Source: Pseudomonadota bacterium (GTDB lineage: Bacteria; Desulfobacterota; Desulfarculia; Desulfarculales; Desulfarculaceae). Taken from it: DNA of 64,000 nt. The translations under genes and the position numbers were made by a program. The notes under the pieces were generated by a model, which worked only from the letters and a program-made list of their open reading frames with translations, was not told the origin of the DNA and made no database searches. Shown here one piece after another: positions 20,601-29,494 of the stretch (position 1 is the stretch's first letter; the number at the start of each line of letters is the position of its first letter). The stretch is taken from the NCBI GenBank assembly GCA_018902755.1, contig JAHIQI010000008.1, positions 14,461 to 78,460 of the forward strand, written 5' to 3'.

Positions 20601-20763
20601 GGGCGTTTTCCCACACCGTGGTCACGGTGACCATGGGGAAGTCCACGTCCGGGTACAGCGACACGCCCAGGCGGGTCATGCCTATGAGCCCGAACACCAC
20701 CAGGGCGGTGATCATCATGGTCGCCGCCACCGGCCGCCGGATGGAAAAGTCGGTAAGGAACAT
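17653..20763 (-). CDS. RND efflux transporter, HAE1/AcrB-type inner-membrane pump
   Basis: 1036 residues, standard for hydrophobe/amphiphile RND pumps. It begins MFLTDFSIRRPVAATMM, the usual cytoplasmic N-helix. TM1 is followed by a large periplasmic loop (about 30-335), TM helices 2-6, a second periplasmic loop and six more helices. GLVIDDAIVMVENI holds the paired Asp of the proton relay. It works as a trimer with the adjacent adaptor and TolC protein to expel drugs or toxic organics using the proton gradient. It starts 9 nt after the adaptor stop and is third of the structural genes in a tetR-tolC-adaptor-RND operon. Confidence 0.95.
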   Translation of the reverse strand: MFLTDFSIRRPVAATMMITALVVFGLIGMTRLGVSLYPDVDFPMVTVTTVWENARPEEVDNEITDKLEDAISSVSGIKHINSASMQGVSRIVVEFELTKDVDVAAQELRDKISTKLRELPTEAESPVIDKLDINAQPIIWLAVRGPQAIEALTKVADEQLRPMIQKIQGVGEVRVGGARKKEVHIWLDRERLAAYNLGVNDVIAALAREHVEIPGGKIESKDKEFLIRTVGEFPTPKAFNRMIVAFKDGYPVRLEDVGVARSAREESVGVARFTTKDTGGMRTVGLGISPRSGANEVAIAQKVRQVLPELRRTAPEGIIIDVATDTTIFTEKSIDEVQFQLLLGAIIAALIIFLFLQNLRTTIISAVAIPTSIISTFACMYWMGFTMNNMSMLALVTAVGLVIDDAIVMVENIFRHRTELKQGAMEAAFEGSSEIAFAVVATTVALGGVFLPVAFMGGIVGRFFYEFAVTLAFSVACSTFVALTVVPMLSARFLTLKETTSGVFNLFNRAMEATSGFYRVLVAWCLRHRLSVMAMAMAALVVGGWVFTMLGKEFVTAEDEGRFMVRLEMPLSYSLEKTDSVLHRLENAMIKVPEITHFFSVSGYDGSNKALAMVTLTPKAERKRGQTELQSVVRGLLRQIPDVRGTVSRISPLGAGSRNEDIQFVIQGPDIDKIDQHSRELMERLEKTPGYVGITRNLEIGKPEVRVKIDRARAADAGVSVREVATAVAALLGGVKTVDFREGGKSYDVRVRLMEDQRVLPQDVQRIWMRANDGRLLDVASFVTLEQGVGPNIINRLDRSRSATVYANLEGKLLGEAMPEVQAIADKILPDGYTSSFVGRAEAFAETTGYIAFAFILAVALTYMVLAAQFESFAHPFAIMMGLPLSFIGAFGLLFLMGNSFNLFSMIALIMLVGLATKNGILLIDYTKQLREKGMSAHEALIEAGATRLRPILMTAVSTIGGVLPVVLALGVGSESRQPMAVAIAGGMVSSTVLTLLVVPVVYSYLDQFANWKLIRRVQHRFMAPDAIKGGQDKQA

Positions 20764-20772
20764 GGCTCCCCC

Positions 20773-21912
20773 CTACTTTCCGGCCTGGCCGCCGGCGGGC
20801 TTGGCCCCATTTTTAATCTCGGCCTCACGCACCTGGCCGCCGTCCTTGACCATGAACTTGCCTTCCAGAATCACCTTGGTCCCGGCCTTTAGCGGCGGGT
20901 GGATGATCTCGGCCCACTGGTTTTCGATCTGCCCCAGGGTGACCGGAACCTTCTTGGCCTTGCCGTCCACCACCAGGAAGATGTAGGTCTCCTTCTCGGT
21001 CTGGATGATGCTGGCCCAGGGGGCGCACACCGCGTTTTCGCGCACATCCACGGTCACCTTGAGGCGTCCGAACATGCCCGGATTGAGCTGGTGCTGAGTG
21101 TTGTCCACCGTCGCCTTTACCTTGAAGGAACGGGTCTTGGATTCCACCACCGGGGAGATGAAGGAAATCTTGCCCACGAACTTGCGGCCGGGGTAGGCCA
21201 CGGTGAAGATGCTCACCTCCTGGCCCTTGAAAATGCCGGCCTTGAATCGCTCGGGGACCGAGAACTCCATTTCAAGGGGGCTGAGGCTCACCACCCTGAC
21301 CACCGGCTCGCCTGCCTTGAGGTAGTCGCCCACCGACAGGTCCTTGGAACCCACCACTCCATCGAAGGGGGCCAGGATCTCGGTGTCGGCCAGCATTTCC
21401 TTTTGCCGGGACATGTCGGCCTGGGCCTGGGCCAGGGCGGCCTGGGCCAGGGCTATCTCGGTCTCCAGGTCGTCGTACTTCATCTGGGAGACCAGCTTGT
21501 CCTTGACCAGGGGACGGTTGCGCTCCAGGTTGCGCTTCTGATGGGCCAGACGGATCTTGAGCTGTTGGATGCGCTGCTCCAGGTTGCGCATGTCCGCGCG
21601 CACCTTTGCCGCGTCCAGCTTGACCAGAAGAGTGTCTTTTTTGACCTCCACGCCCTCCTGGAAGAGAATCTCCTCCACCGGGGCGGCTATCTCCGAGCGG
21701 ATGGTGACCATCTTGGGCGAGTTGATGGTTCCCACCTGGTTGAGCACGTTCTCCACCCGGCGGGAGGTAAGCTCCCCAAGGGTCACCACCGTGGCCGTGG
21801 GGGCGACCACCTGGGTTTTCTTTTCCTCGCGCCCGCAGCCGGCGGTCACCCAGAGCAAGGTCAGGGTCAGGGCTAGGACGGTTAAGCTCAGGGGCGTTCT
21901 CTTAGCGAACAT
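20773..21912 (-). CDS. RND periplasmic adaptor (membrane fusion protein), lipoprotein
   Basis: 379 residues. A signal peptide ends with lipobox VTAGC (Cys26), so the protein is anchored by lipid in the periplasmic leaflet. Barrel-sandwich/lipoyl-like halves flank a coiled-coil hairpin (about 95-165, rich in Gln, Glu, Arg and Leu: LEQRIQQLKIRLAHQKRNLE). EILAPFDGVVGSKDLSVGDY is typical of HlyD/AcrA adaptors. It bridges the RND pump and the TolC channel. Its start overlaps the tolC stop by 11 nt, implying translational coupling. Confidence 0.93.
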   Translation of the reverse strand: MFAKRTPLSLTVLALTLTLLWVTAGCGREEKKTQVVAPTATVVTLGELTSRRVENVLNQVGTINSPKMVTIRSEIAAPVEEILFQEGVEVKKDTLLVKLDAAKVRADMRNLEQRIQQLKIRLAHQKRNLERNRPLVKDKLVSQMKYDDLETEIALAQAALAQAQADMSRQKEMLADTEILAPFDGVVGSKDLSVGDYLKAGEPVVRVVSLSPLEMEFSVPERFKAGIFKGQEVSIFTVAYPGRKFVGKISFISPVVESKTRSFKVKATVDNTQHQLNPGMFGRLKVTVDVRENAVCAPWASIIQTEKETYIFLVVDGKAKKVPVTLGQIENQWAEIIHPPLKAGTKVILEGKFMVKDGGQVREAEIKNGAKPAGGQAGK

Positions 21913-23482
21913 TGACCTTGTCCTCCGGGTTCATCTTGGGAATGATTTTAAAGCGGCTCAGGTTGTCCCCCATGGCCATGTGGAGGTCGGCCAGGCCTTG
22001 ATTGAAGTCGGTCAAGGCGACGGCCTTGCGGATGCGGGCCTCGATCACGTTGTTCTGAAAGTCCAAAATCCGGAAGGAATCCGAAAGCCCCTCGTCCAGG
22101 CGGCGCATCTCCTGTGTCAGGTTGGTCTCGGCCAGCTTCTGGAAGCGGTCGGCCACCTGCACCCGCTCCAGGCTGCGGCGCAGGGTGACCAGGGCGTTCT
22201 TGAGTTCGGTCTCGGTGGTGCCTTCCATGCGCTTGAGGCGGTACAGGGCCCGCTTGCGCTCCCAGCCGGCCACCCGGTAGCGGCTGTTCGCCTCGCGGTT
22301 GCCCAGGGGATAGGTGAGCCTGAAGCCCACGAACCAGTTGTAGCCGTCGCCGTCGGCCATGCTGTTCCAGGAGTCGGAGTAGTTGCCGGTGTAGGGGTTG
22401 CCCGCGGCGCTGCCCACCTCGGTCTCGGTGCCGGCCAGGCCGTTCATGGCCAGGCTGGCGGCCAGGTCGATCTGGGGCAGGCGCTGGTTCTGCAGATAGG
22501 ATAGGCGGATGTCGAGCTTGTCCAACCCCACCTTCTGGGCCAACAGGTCCGGGCGGTGTTTCAGGGCCACGTTCATGGCCTCGGGCAGGTTCGGAAAGGC
22601 CTGGTTGGGACCGGCCAGGTCCTGGGGCCGGATGGTGCTCATGTACAGGGGGTCGCCGGAGCGTATCTCAAGGAGGTCCTTGAGCTGGTTGGACACCGTC
22701 TCCATCTGCTGCTGGGCCAGGACGATCTTCTCGTCGCGCGAAGCCACCGCGGTCTCGGCCTCCTGCACCTCGGTGATGGGCACCACCCCGGCTTTGAACT
22801 TCTCCCGGTTGCCGGTGAGCAGGCCGCTGGCCAGATGGCGCGACTCGATGCGGTGGCGCAAGACCACGTGGGCCAGGGAAAGCAGGTAATAGGTGCGCTC
22901 CACCTTGTTGGCCAGGCCCTGGGCCTGGTTGAGGTATTGGAACTGGGTCTGCTTTTCCTGCTTCTTGGAGATGCGCAGGCCGGCGGTGTTGGCCTCGGTG
23001 CCCGCGCCCTTGAACAAGGGCTGGGTCAGGTCCAACACCAGGTAGGTGCGGTAGGCGGGGTTCACCTCGTTGGTCACCGCGTTGCTGTCGATGCCCATGG
23101 TCTCCACGCCCACCCGCGACTGCAGGCCGGTCTGGAAGCGCTTGCTCACCCCAATCGTGGCGGTGTTGAGCCCCAGCTTTTCGTGGTCTCCCCAGTAGTA
23201 AGCCGAGTTGCTGGGGAGGCGGTCCTCTCCGCTGCCCACCGAGGCGTCCAGGGAGGGATCGAACTGGGCCTCCTGGATGATCACCTCTTCCTGGCTGGCG
23301 GGCACCCGCACCTGCACCATCTTGAGATCCAGGTTGTTTTCGATGCCCCGGACCAGGGCCCCCTCCAGGCTCAGGGGGACGCCCTTTTCCACTTTGGGGA
23401 TGGGTGGGTCGTCGGCTGCCGTCGCCAGGGAGGGCAGCAGGCAAACCAGGCAAAGTAAAACGATGTAACGAACTTTGGGCAT
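21902..23482 (-). CDS. TolC-family outer-membrane efflux channel
   Basis: 526 residues with a signal peptide (hydrophobic residues 5-22, cleavage near ATA/ADDPP). Two OEP repeats are evident: the first around NNLDLKMVQVRVPASQEEV and the second around ALKHRPDLLAQKVGLDKLDI, the A-L-x-x-R-P-D-L signature of these trimeric alpha/beta barrels. It provides the exit duct for the RND pump. It starts 18 nt after the tetR stop and overlaps the adaptor gene, so all four genes form one transcript. Confidence 0.92.
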   Translation of the reverse strand: MPKVRYIVLLCLVCLLPSLATAADDPPIPKVEKGVPLSLEGALVRGIENNLDLKMVQVRVPASQEEVIIQEAQFDPSLDASVGSGEDRLPSNSAYYWGDHEKLGLNTATIGVSKRFQTGLQSRVGVETMGIDSNAVTNEVNPAYRTYLVLDLTQPLFKGAGTEANTAGLRISKKQEKQTQFQYLNQAQGLANKVERTYYLLSLAHVVLRHRIESRHLASGLLTGNREKFKAGVVPITEVQEAETAVASRDEKIVLAQQQMETVSNQLKDLLEIRSGDPLYMSTIRPQDLAGPNQAFPNLPEAMNVALKHRPDLLAQKVGLDKLDIRLSYLQNQRLPQIDLAASLAMNGLAGTETEVGSAAGNPYTGNYSDSWNSMADGDGYNWFVGFRLTYPLGNREANSRYRVAGWERKRALYRLKRMEGTTETELKNALVTLRRSLERVQVADRFQKLAETNLTQEMRRLDEGLSDSFRILDFQNNVIEARIRKAVALTDFNQGLADLHMAMGDNLSRFKIIPKMNPEDKVNVR

Positions 23483-23500
23483 AGCCGTTTCTTCCTGAAA

Positions 23501-24088
23501 TTAAGCTTGGCTGGGGTTGGGGTTGAGGGCGCTCCTGCAAAATTCCCATACCGCGTCCGGGAAACGCTCGCTCTGGGGGGCTTCCAAAAGGGCCAGCCTG
23601 GTGACGCCGATGAGAAGGCTGCGCAAGACCATGGCGGAGGTCTCCGGGTCGCAGGGCCCCACCGAACCGTCCTTTTGGCCCTTCTTGATGGCCGCGATCA
23701 GGTACTGATTCAACCTGTTCACGCGCCGCATTATTGCCTCCCGGTGGGGGGAGTCCTCGTTGATCAGGCCGGCGGGAAAGTCCCTCACCAGCAGCAGGAT
23801 GTTCTTGGCGCGGCTGTCTATGGCCTCGAAATGGAGCCCCACCCAGGCGCGCAGGATTGCCAAGCCGGTGGGGGCTTCGTCCATTATCCGCTTGAAAGCC
23901 TCGAGAAACTTGTCAAAGGAGTCGTAGAAAATCTCTAGGAGGATGTCTTCTTTGGTCTTGAAATAGTAGAAGATGATGCCTTCGGAAACCTCGGCCAGCT
24001 TGGCCACCTGATGTGTGGAGGTGGCATGAAAGCCGTTCTGGGAGAAAAGCTCCGTGGCGGCGTCTATAATGTCCTGTTTGCGAGACAT
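23501..24088 (-). CDS. TetR-family repressor of the efflux operon
   Basis: 195 residues from ATG 24088 (GGAAAGC upstream); a GTG 21 nt earlier is less likely. The N-terminal HTH QDIIDAATELFSQNGFHATS...HQVAKLAEVSEGIIFYYFKTKEDIL is a standard TetR DNA-binding domain at residues 3-50. The variable C-terminal domain would bind the pump substrate. Being first in the operon, it probably autoregulates through the TGAGT-N4-ACTCA site upstream. Ligand unknown. Confidence 0.92.
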   Translation of the reverse strand: MSRKQDIIDAATELFSQNGFHATSTHQVAKLAEVSEGIIFYYFKTKEDILLEIFYDSFDKFLEAFKRIMDEAPTGLAILRAWVGLHFEAIDSRAKNILLLVRDFPAGLINEDSPHREAIMRRVNRLNQYLIAAIKKGQKDGSVGPCDPETSAMVLRSLLIGVTRLALLEAPQSERFPDAVWEFCRSALNPNPSQA

Positions 24089-24174
24089 TGGCTGCTTTCC
24101 GTTAAACACCGGAGAGCCTCTTGGCAGGGGCTCTCTCCGACTTTTATCGTCCCTAGATGTTCTTCTTTGGGTGC

Positions 24175-24204
24175 TGAATATCAGGAAGCTGAGTGATTAC
24201 TCAA
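24175..24204 (-). promoter_or_regulatory. Promoter/operator of the tetR-efflux operon
   Basis: On the minus strand, TTGAGT (plus 24199-24204), an 18-nt spacer and TATTCA (plus 24175-24180). A palindrome TGAGT-GATT-ACTCA at 24190-24203 covers the -35 and the upstream half of the spacer, an ideal place for a TetR dimer to block polymerase. It lies about 90 nt upstream of the TetR ATG. A further hairpin (GGAGAGC-type, 24111-24139) falls in the leader. Confidence 0.6.
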
Positions 24205-24282
24205 TCAATACAGATGCGCCCGCTGATTGTCAAATGAATTTTTGGATACAGTTTTTCAGATAAGGCGTGTCTGGAAGGAGAG

Positions 24283-27171
24283 TTATTTTGGGCCGGGGTT
24301 CAGGGCTTGGTCCACCGCCCGGCCCAATTCGGCCAGGTTTATAGGCTTTATCATGATTTGGTTGATGCCCAGGCGGTGGGCTTGCCGGGCCGACATGTGT
24401 TCGCTGTAGCCGGTGCAGAGGATGATCGACACATTCGGGCGCACGGCAAGCATCTTTTCGGCCAGTTTGATGCCGGTCATGCCGGGCATGGTGTAATCGG
24501 TGATAACCAAACCGAAGGCCTGGGGATCGTCAGTGAATATGCGCAAAGCTTCTTTGGCCGAAGTGGCCCCGGTGGCCTGGTATCCCAGGCGCTCCAGGGC
24601 GCGGCACCCCACCTCCACCAGGGCCTTTTCATCGTCCACCAGCAGGATGCGGCCCTTGCCGCCGGGGGGCGAGGAAAGCTCCTGGCATGGCACGCTCTGC
24701 TCTTGTCCGGCGAATACGGGTAGATAAACCATGAACTTGGCGCCCTTTCCCGGGCTGCTCTCCACCGTGATGGCCCCCTTGTGGGCGCTGACGATGCCAT
24801 GGGCCACGGAAAGGCCCATGCCGGTGCCCTTGCCCGCTTCCTTGGTGGTGAAAAAAGGCTCGAAGATTCTTTCCCGGGTTTTTTGGTCCATGCCCGGCCC
24901 GTCGTCGCCAACCGTGAGCAGCAGGTAGTCGCCGCCCTCCAGTCCCAGATACTCCCGCTCCGCCGGGTCGTCCACCCTAACCCTGCCGAGGTTCACCTGG
25001 ATGGTGCCGCCGTTCTCCTCCAGGGCCTGATAGGCATTGGTGCACAGGTTCATGAGCACCTGGTGGATCTGCACCGGGTCGGCCAAAATCAGCCGCCTCT
25101 GGGCCTCCAGGTTTTCCTTGATGGCGATGGTGGAGGGGATGGAGGCCCGGATCATGTGCAGGGCTTCGTTGATCAGGGGGCGCAGTTCCAAGGGTTGGAG
25201 CTTGCGCCCGCTCTGGCGGCTGAAGGAGAGTATCTGGCGGACCAGGTCCCTGGCCCGGGCCGCGGCCGCCATCACGTTGTCCAACTCCATGGTGGGCTGG
25301 TTGCCCATGGCCAGCCCCGTCTGGGCCAGTTCGGTATAGCCCATGATGGCTGAGAGCACGTTGTTGAAATCATGGGCGATGCCTCCGGCCAGGGTGCCGA
25401 TGGCCTCCAGCTTCTGCGACTGGCGCAGCTGGTTTTCCAGGCGGTCTCTTTCCGCTTCGTCCATAATGCGTTGGGTTATGTCCCTGGCCGAGGCGAAGAT
25501 CATCTCGTCCGCGGCCACGGCCCGCCATTCCAGCCAGCGGAGACTCCCGTCCTGGGCCAGGCAGCGGTTTACATAGCCCAGGATGGGCCGCTGCTCGCTG
25601 AGCCGTTGCAGGGCCTGGGCCGTGGCTTGGCGGTCTTCGGGGTGGGCCAGATCCACCACCGAGCGGCCCTGCAACTCCCCTTGGGGATAGCCCAGGGCCC
25701 TGGTCCATTCCTGGTTCACCCGGCGCAAGACACCGTTTCCGTCGGCTATGCACAGCAGATCCTGGGCCAGGGTGAAGAAGCGGTCCAACTCCCCGCTGAT
25801 ACGGCGCAATTTTTCCTCGGCCAAGCGGCGGTCGGTGATGTCCTCGCCGGAGCTCAACAGGGCGTAGGCCTTGCCCTGCCGGTCGCGCAACAGGGAGTTG
25901 TGCCATGCCACGGTGCGCTCCTGGCCGGATTTGGTCAGCACCGGGTTTTCGTAATATTCATCAAGGGCCTTTTCGCCCCGCATGGCGGCCACCAGGGTGT
26001 CGCGCACCTGCTCGCCCCAGGACGGGGGCAGGCAGAGCTCGAACCAGTTTCGGCCCAGCAGCTCTCCGTCTTGGTAGCCCAGGATTTCATAGCCCTTTTT
26101 GTTGAGCAGCAGGATGTTGCCTTCCTGGTCCAGGCTCAGCAGAATGGTCCCGGCCATGTGCAGGTAGTGCTCGGCCATTTCCTTGGCCTGGCGCAGCTCC
26201 TCTCCGGCCCGCTTGGCGGCGGTGATGTCCAGCAGCACCCCGTCCAACCACAGGGGCTCGCCCTCTGGGCCGTAAAAGGCCTGCCCCCGGTCGTAAACCC
26301 AGCGCGAGTCGCCGTCCGCCCGCTGTATGCGGTACTCCAGGTCGAAGGGCCCCCGCAGGCGCACCGCCTCCCGGACCAGGGCGATCACCTGCTCCCGGTC
26401 CTGGGGCGCGATGAGCTGGTTCAGGCTTTGCCCGCCGCCGGAGGTGAAATTTTTTGCGGGAAAGCCGGTAAGCTCCTGGATGTCCTCGCTCATGTAGTCG
26501 GCCGAGTAGGGCGGGGCCACCTGGCAGCGGTAGACCACGCCCGGGACGTTCTCGGCCAAGGTGCGGAAACGCTTTTCGCTTTTTTCCAGCCCGGACTCCA
26601 CCTCGATGCGCCGTTCACCCTCCAGCAGCAGCCAGGAGAGCAGTAGGGTGACCAGGGGGTAGATCACGATCACCGGTAGGGAGATGTCCTTCAAGGCTTT
26701 CAGGGGCAGGGGCAGGGGCAGGGAGAACATGCACAGCAGCATGACCACGTGCACCACCAGCCCGAAGGCGTAGAGCCTGGGGAGCCGGGTTACCGCCGGG
26801 TCGCGCTTTCTCCAATAGAAGAAGATGACCCCGATGCCCGCCGAGGTGACGATGGTCAAAATGCCGGGGGTGACCCCCACCCCGCCGGTCCACAGCCGCA
26901 TGGCGCCGGTCATGACCACGGCGATGAGCGCGGCCAGGGGCCCGGCGAACAGCCCGGCCACGGACAAAAGCACCGTGCGGGTGTCGAAGACCAGACCGGG
27001 CAGCAGCACCATGGGACCGGCCATCACCGCCAGGGCGATGAACCCGAACAACAGGCCCCGCACCACCTGGCCGGTGATCTGGGTCTGGGGCCAGCGGCGG
27101 GCAACCACAAAATACAAGATGCCCAGGGAGAGCAACAAGGCCGCGTTATATATCAAATCCCAGAAGATCAT
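24283..27171 (-). CDS. Hybrid sensor histidine kinase (5TM-LYT, three PAS, HK, receiver)
   Basis: 962 residues from ATG 27171 (a GTG 15 nt upstream is possible). Domains in order: an N-terminal 5TMR-LYT-type membrane sensor with LytS-like loops (about 1-180); PAS 1 (about 205-325, FRTLAENVPGVVYRC); PAS 2 (about 340-460, LSLDQEGNILLLNKKGYEIL); PAS 3 (about 470-580, IADGNGVLRRVNQEWTRALG); HisKA with phospho-acceptor His600 in LAGGIAHDFNN; HATPase with GDDGPGMD and FFTTKEAGKGTGMGLSVAHG; and a C-terminal receiver with phospho-acceptor Asp892 in VITDYTMPGM and Lys in IKPI. No cognate output regulator is adjacent, so it is an orphan hybrid kinase. The signal is unknown; PAS domains may sense redox or small molecules. 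Confidence 0.92.
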   Translation of the reverse strand: MIFWDLIYNAALLLSLGILYFVVARRWPQTQITGQVVRGLLFGFIALAVMAGPMVLLPGLVFDTRTVLLSVAGLFAGPLAALIAVVMTGAMRLWTGGVGVTPGILTIVTSAGIGVIFFYWRKRDPAVTRLPRLYAFGLVVHVVMLLCMFSLPLPLPLKALKDISLPVIVIYPLVTLLLSWLLLEGERRIEVESGLEKSEKRFRTLAENVPGVVYRCQVAPPYSADYMSEDIQELTGFPAKNFTSGGGQSLNQLIAPQDREQVIALVREAVRLRGPFDLEYRIQRADGDSRWVYDRGQAFYGPEGEPLWLDGVLLDITAAKRAGEELRQAKEMAEHYLHMAGTILLSLDQEGNILLLNKKGYEILGYQDGELLGRNWFELCLPPSWGEQVRDTLVAAMRGEKALDEYYENPVLTKSGQERTVAWHNSLLRDRQGKAYALLSSGEDITDRRLAEEKLRRISGELDRFFTLAQDLLCIADGNGVLRRVNQEWTRALGYPQGELQGRSVVDLAHPEDRQATAQALQRLSEQRPILGYVNRCLAQDGSLRWLEWRAVAADEMIFASARDITQRIMDEAERDRLENQLRQSQKLEAIGTLAGGIAHDFNNVLSAIMGYTELAQTGLAMGNQPTMELDNVMAAAARARDLVRQILSFSRQSGRKLQPLELRPLINEALHMIRASIPSTIAIKENLEAQRRLILADPVQIHQVLMNLCTNAYQALEENGGTIQVNLGRVRVDDPAEREYLGLEGGDYLLLTVGDDGPGMDQKTRERIFEPFFTTKEAGKGTGMGLSVAHGIVSAHKGAITVESSPGKGAKFMVYLPVFAGQEQSVPCQELSSPPGGKGRILLVDDEKALVEVGCRALERLGYQATGATSAKEALRIFTDDPQAFGLVITDYTMPGMTGIKLAEKMLAVRPNVSIILCTGYSEHMSARQAHRLGINQIMIKPINLAELGRAVDQALNPGPK

Positions 27172-27456
27172 CAGCCGGGGCCTCACCTGGTTTGCCCATA
27201 AGGTTGCCGGTTGTAACCCGGCGCTTTTCTATACGAAGCAGGCTAACACAATAGCATGGTTCAACCAATCACTGAGAGGGGGTCTATTCAATCCCGCTCG
27301 GGGAGCCAGCCGATGGCGTTGCTTATTTTAACCAATCTGATATTGATGCTAGGGGGTGTTGTCGGCAGCGCGGATAAGCAAAGGCGATATTGGCTCCCAC
27401 CTGCCGTAGCGAATTTTAAACAACCGAGCGCGTCCCCCCGGCTGGAGGAGCGAACC

Positions 27457-28575
27457 ATGAACTTGGCCCGCAACCTGGAGCAAGCGGCCCGCTTTTTCCC
27501 TGGATTTCCCGCCATGGTGGAGAGGGGCCGCGCCACCACCTACGCCGCCTTGGAGGCACAAAGCAACCGGGTGGCCGGGGCCCTGGTGGGACTGGGGCTG
27601 GAGCCGGGGGATCACGTGGCCCGCCAGGAGCGCTCCGGCCACGAGGACCGGGTGCTGTGCTTTTTGCCCCTGCACCACGTCTTCGGCCAGGTGCACGTGA
27701 TGCTCTCCACCATCCTCACCGCCGGTTGCCTGGAGATGTTGCCCGCCTTTGACCTGGACGAGGTGCTGGCCGTCTTCGGCCGGGGCGAGGTCACCAAATT
27801 CTACGCCGTGCCCACGGTTTACCTAAGCCTGCTGGGCCAGGGCAACCTCAAGGAGCGCCTGGGCAAGGTGCGCTACTGTTTCTCGGCGGCGGCCAGCATG
27901 GCCCTGGAGGTGGTGCGGGAGTGGAAAGAAGTCTCGGGGCTGGACATACACGAGGCCTACGGCATGACCGAATCCGCCTCCATGGTCACCTACAACCACT
28001 ACTACCGCCACAAGGTGGGCTCGGTGGGCACCCCGGTGGGCTCGGTGGAGGTGGCCATCATGGACCAGGAGGGCAACCTCCTGCCCCAGGGCCGCGACGG
28101 CGAGATTTGCATCCAGGGGCCCAACATCATGAAAGGCTATTTGAACCGCCCCGAGGAGACCGCCCGGGCCTTTTGGGGCCCTTGGTTCCGCTCCGGCGAC
28201 GTGGGACATCTGGACAAGGACGGCTACCTGTACATCGTGGACCGCATCAAGGACATGATCATCACCGGCGGGGAGAACGTGTACCCCCGCGAGATCGAGG
28301 AATTGCTCTACCAACGGCCCGAGGTGGCCGAATGCGCCGTGGTGGGGCTGCCCGACCGGGAGTACGGCGAGCAGGTCACCGCGGTGATCGTGCCCAAGCC
28401 GGGGGCCGAGCTGGAACCCGAGGATCTGAGGGCCTATCTCCGGGAGCGCCTGTCGGGCTTCAAGGTGCCCAAGGCTTTCGTGGTGGTGCCGGACCTGCCC
28501 CGATCGGCGGCGGGTAAGATATTAAAGCGCGTACTCAAAGACAACATCACCCGCCGGCCGCCAACCGCCTCCTGA
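27457..28575 (+). pseudogene. Acyl-CoA ligase remnant with internal deletion removing the ATP-binding core
   Basis: An open frame of 372 residues (ATG with GGAGGAG upstream) belongs to the long-chain fatty-acid/CoA ligase family, normally around 500 residues. The first ~54 residues (up to GLEPGDHVA) are normal. The protein then jumps within about ten odd residues to DRVLCFLPLHHVFGQ, which normally follows the Thr/Ser/Gly-rich P-loop. The intervening ~130-150 residues, including YTSGTTG-PKG, are absent, yet the frame is preserved. Downstream motifs are intact: YGMTES, WFRSGDVGHLDKDGYLYIVDR and the catalytic-Lys region GKILKRVL. Without the P-loop, adenylation should fail, so I call it a decayed gene. 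The 270 nt upstream hold no promoter I can support. Confidence 0.8.
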
Positions 28576-28623
28576 CCCATCTTCGCGGGGGAGCGGCTCC
28601 GTTAAAATTCAGGGGACGGCCGC

Positions 28624-29484
28624 TTAGACTGGGGCCAGGAACTCCCGCAGGGCTTGGTCCCGCTTGGGGTTGGGCTGGAACATCAGGGTGAAGTGGTCCG
28701 CGTCCGGCAGGTCCACCACCTTGGCTTGGTCCATCTCCCTAAGCATGCGCTCCAATGCGTCGCCGGGCAGCAACACGTCGTCTTCCTGCAGCATGCCCTT
28801 GCCACCCCGCACGATCAGCACCGGGCACAGCACCTGGCGGAAAAAGCTGGAGGGCTTGATCGAGCGCAGGTTGCGCCGCTCCTCCTCGATGGTGTCCGGG
28901 CTCACCCGCGAGCGCACCCCTCCCGGAATCTCTTCAACCTCGTACTCGAAGTAGTCGGCCATGGCCTGGTTCCAGGGGTTGAAGTAGGGCGCCTGGCGCA
29001 CCAGGTCCAGGTAGGCCTCCAGGTCCGGCAAGACCTTGCCCAGGCGGTCCACCGAGGGCTTGATGCCCTCGTTCACCTTGGTCCACTGGTACGAGGCCAA
29101 CTCGCCGCCGCCGTCCAGGAGCACCAGCTTGTCCACCATCTGGGGATAGTTGGCGGCAAAGGCCAGGCAGATGTAGGCCCCCAGGGAGTGGCCCATTAGG
29201 CTGATGCGCGTTAGGCCCAGGCCCTTGATCACCGCCCCGATGTCCTGGCAGTGGGTTTCCAGGGAGTAGCCTGTGGCCGGCTTGTCCGAAAGCCCCCGCC
29301 CCCTGATGTCCATGGCCAGCACCCGGTTTTGGCCAGCCAGGGCCTCGGCCAAAAGCTGGTAGCAGTGCAGGTTGGCGGTGAGTCCGTGCACGCCCAGGAC
29401 CGCCGGGCCGCTGCCCGGCCACTCGGCCATCTGGATCTCGACCCCGCCGGAGCCGGGCAGCCTGTAGGTTTTTTCAGGTTTCAC
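28624..29484 (-). CDS. Alpha/beta-hydrolase fold protein at end of catabolic operon
   Basis: 286 residues from a GTG with GAGG eight nt upstream. The nucleophile elbow is LMGHSLGAY (Ser), with HGLTANLHCY near the oxyanion hole and a catalytic His in DADHFTLMF. No signal peptide. It is the last gene of the minus-strand uptake/CoA operon, 10 nt after MaoC, and could be a thioesterase, ester hydrolase or ring-fission hydrolase; the exact substrate is unknown. Confidence 0.85.
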   Translation of the reverse strand: MKPEKTYRLPGSGGVEIQMAEWPGSGPAVLGVHGLTANLHCYQLLAEALAGQNRVLAMDIRGRGLSDKPATGYSLETHCQDIGAVIKGLGLTRISLMGHSLGAYICLAFAANYPQMVDKLVLLDGGGELASYQWTKVNEGIKPSVDRLGKVLPDLEAYLDLVRQAPYFNPWNQAMADYFEYEVEEIPGGVRSRVSPDTIEEERRNLRSIKPSSFFRQVLCPVLIVRGGKGMLQEDDVLLPGDALERMLREMDQAKVVDLPDADHFTLMFQPNPKRDQALREFLAPV

Positions 29485-29494
29485 GCTAAGGTCC

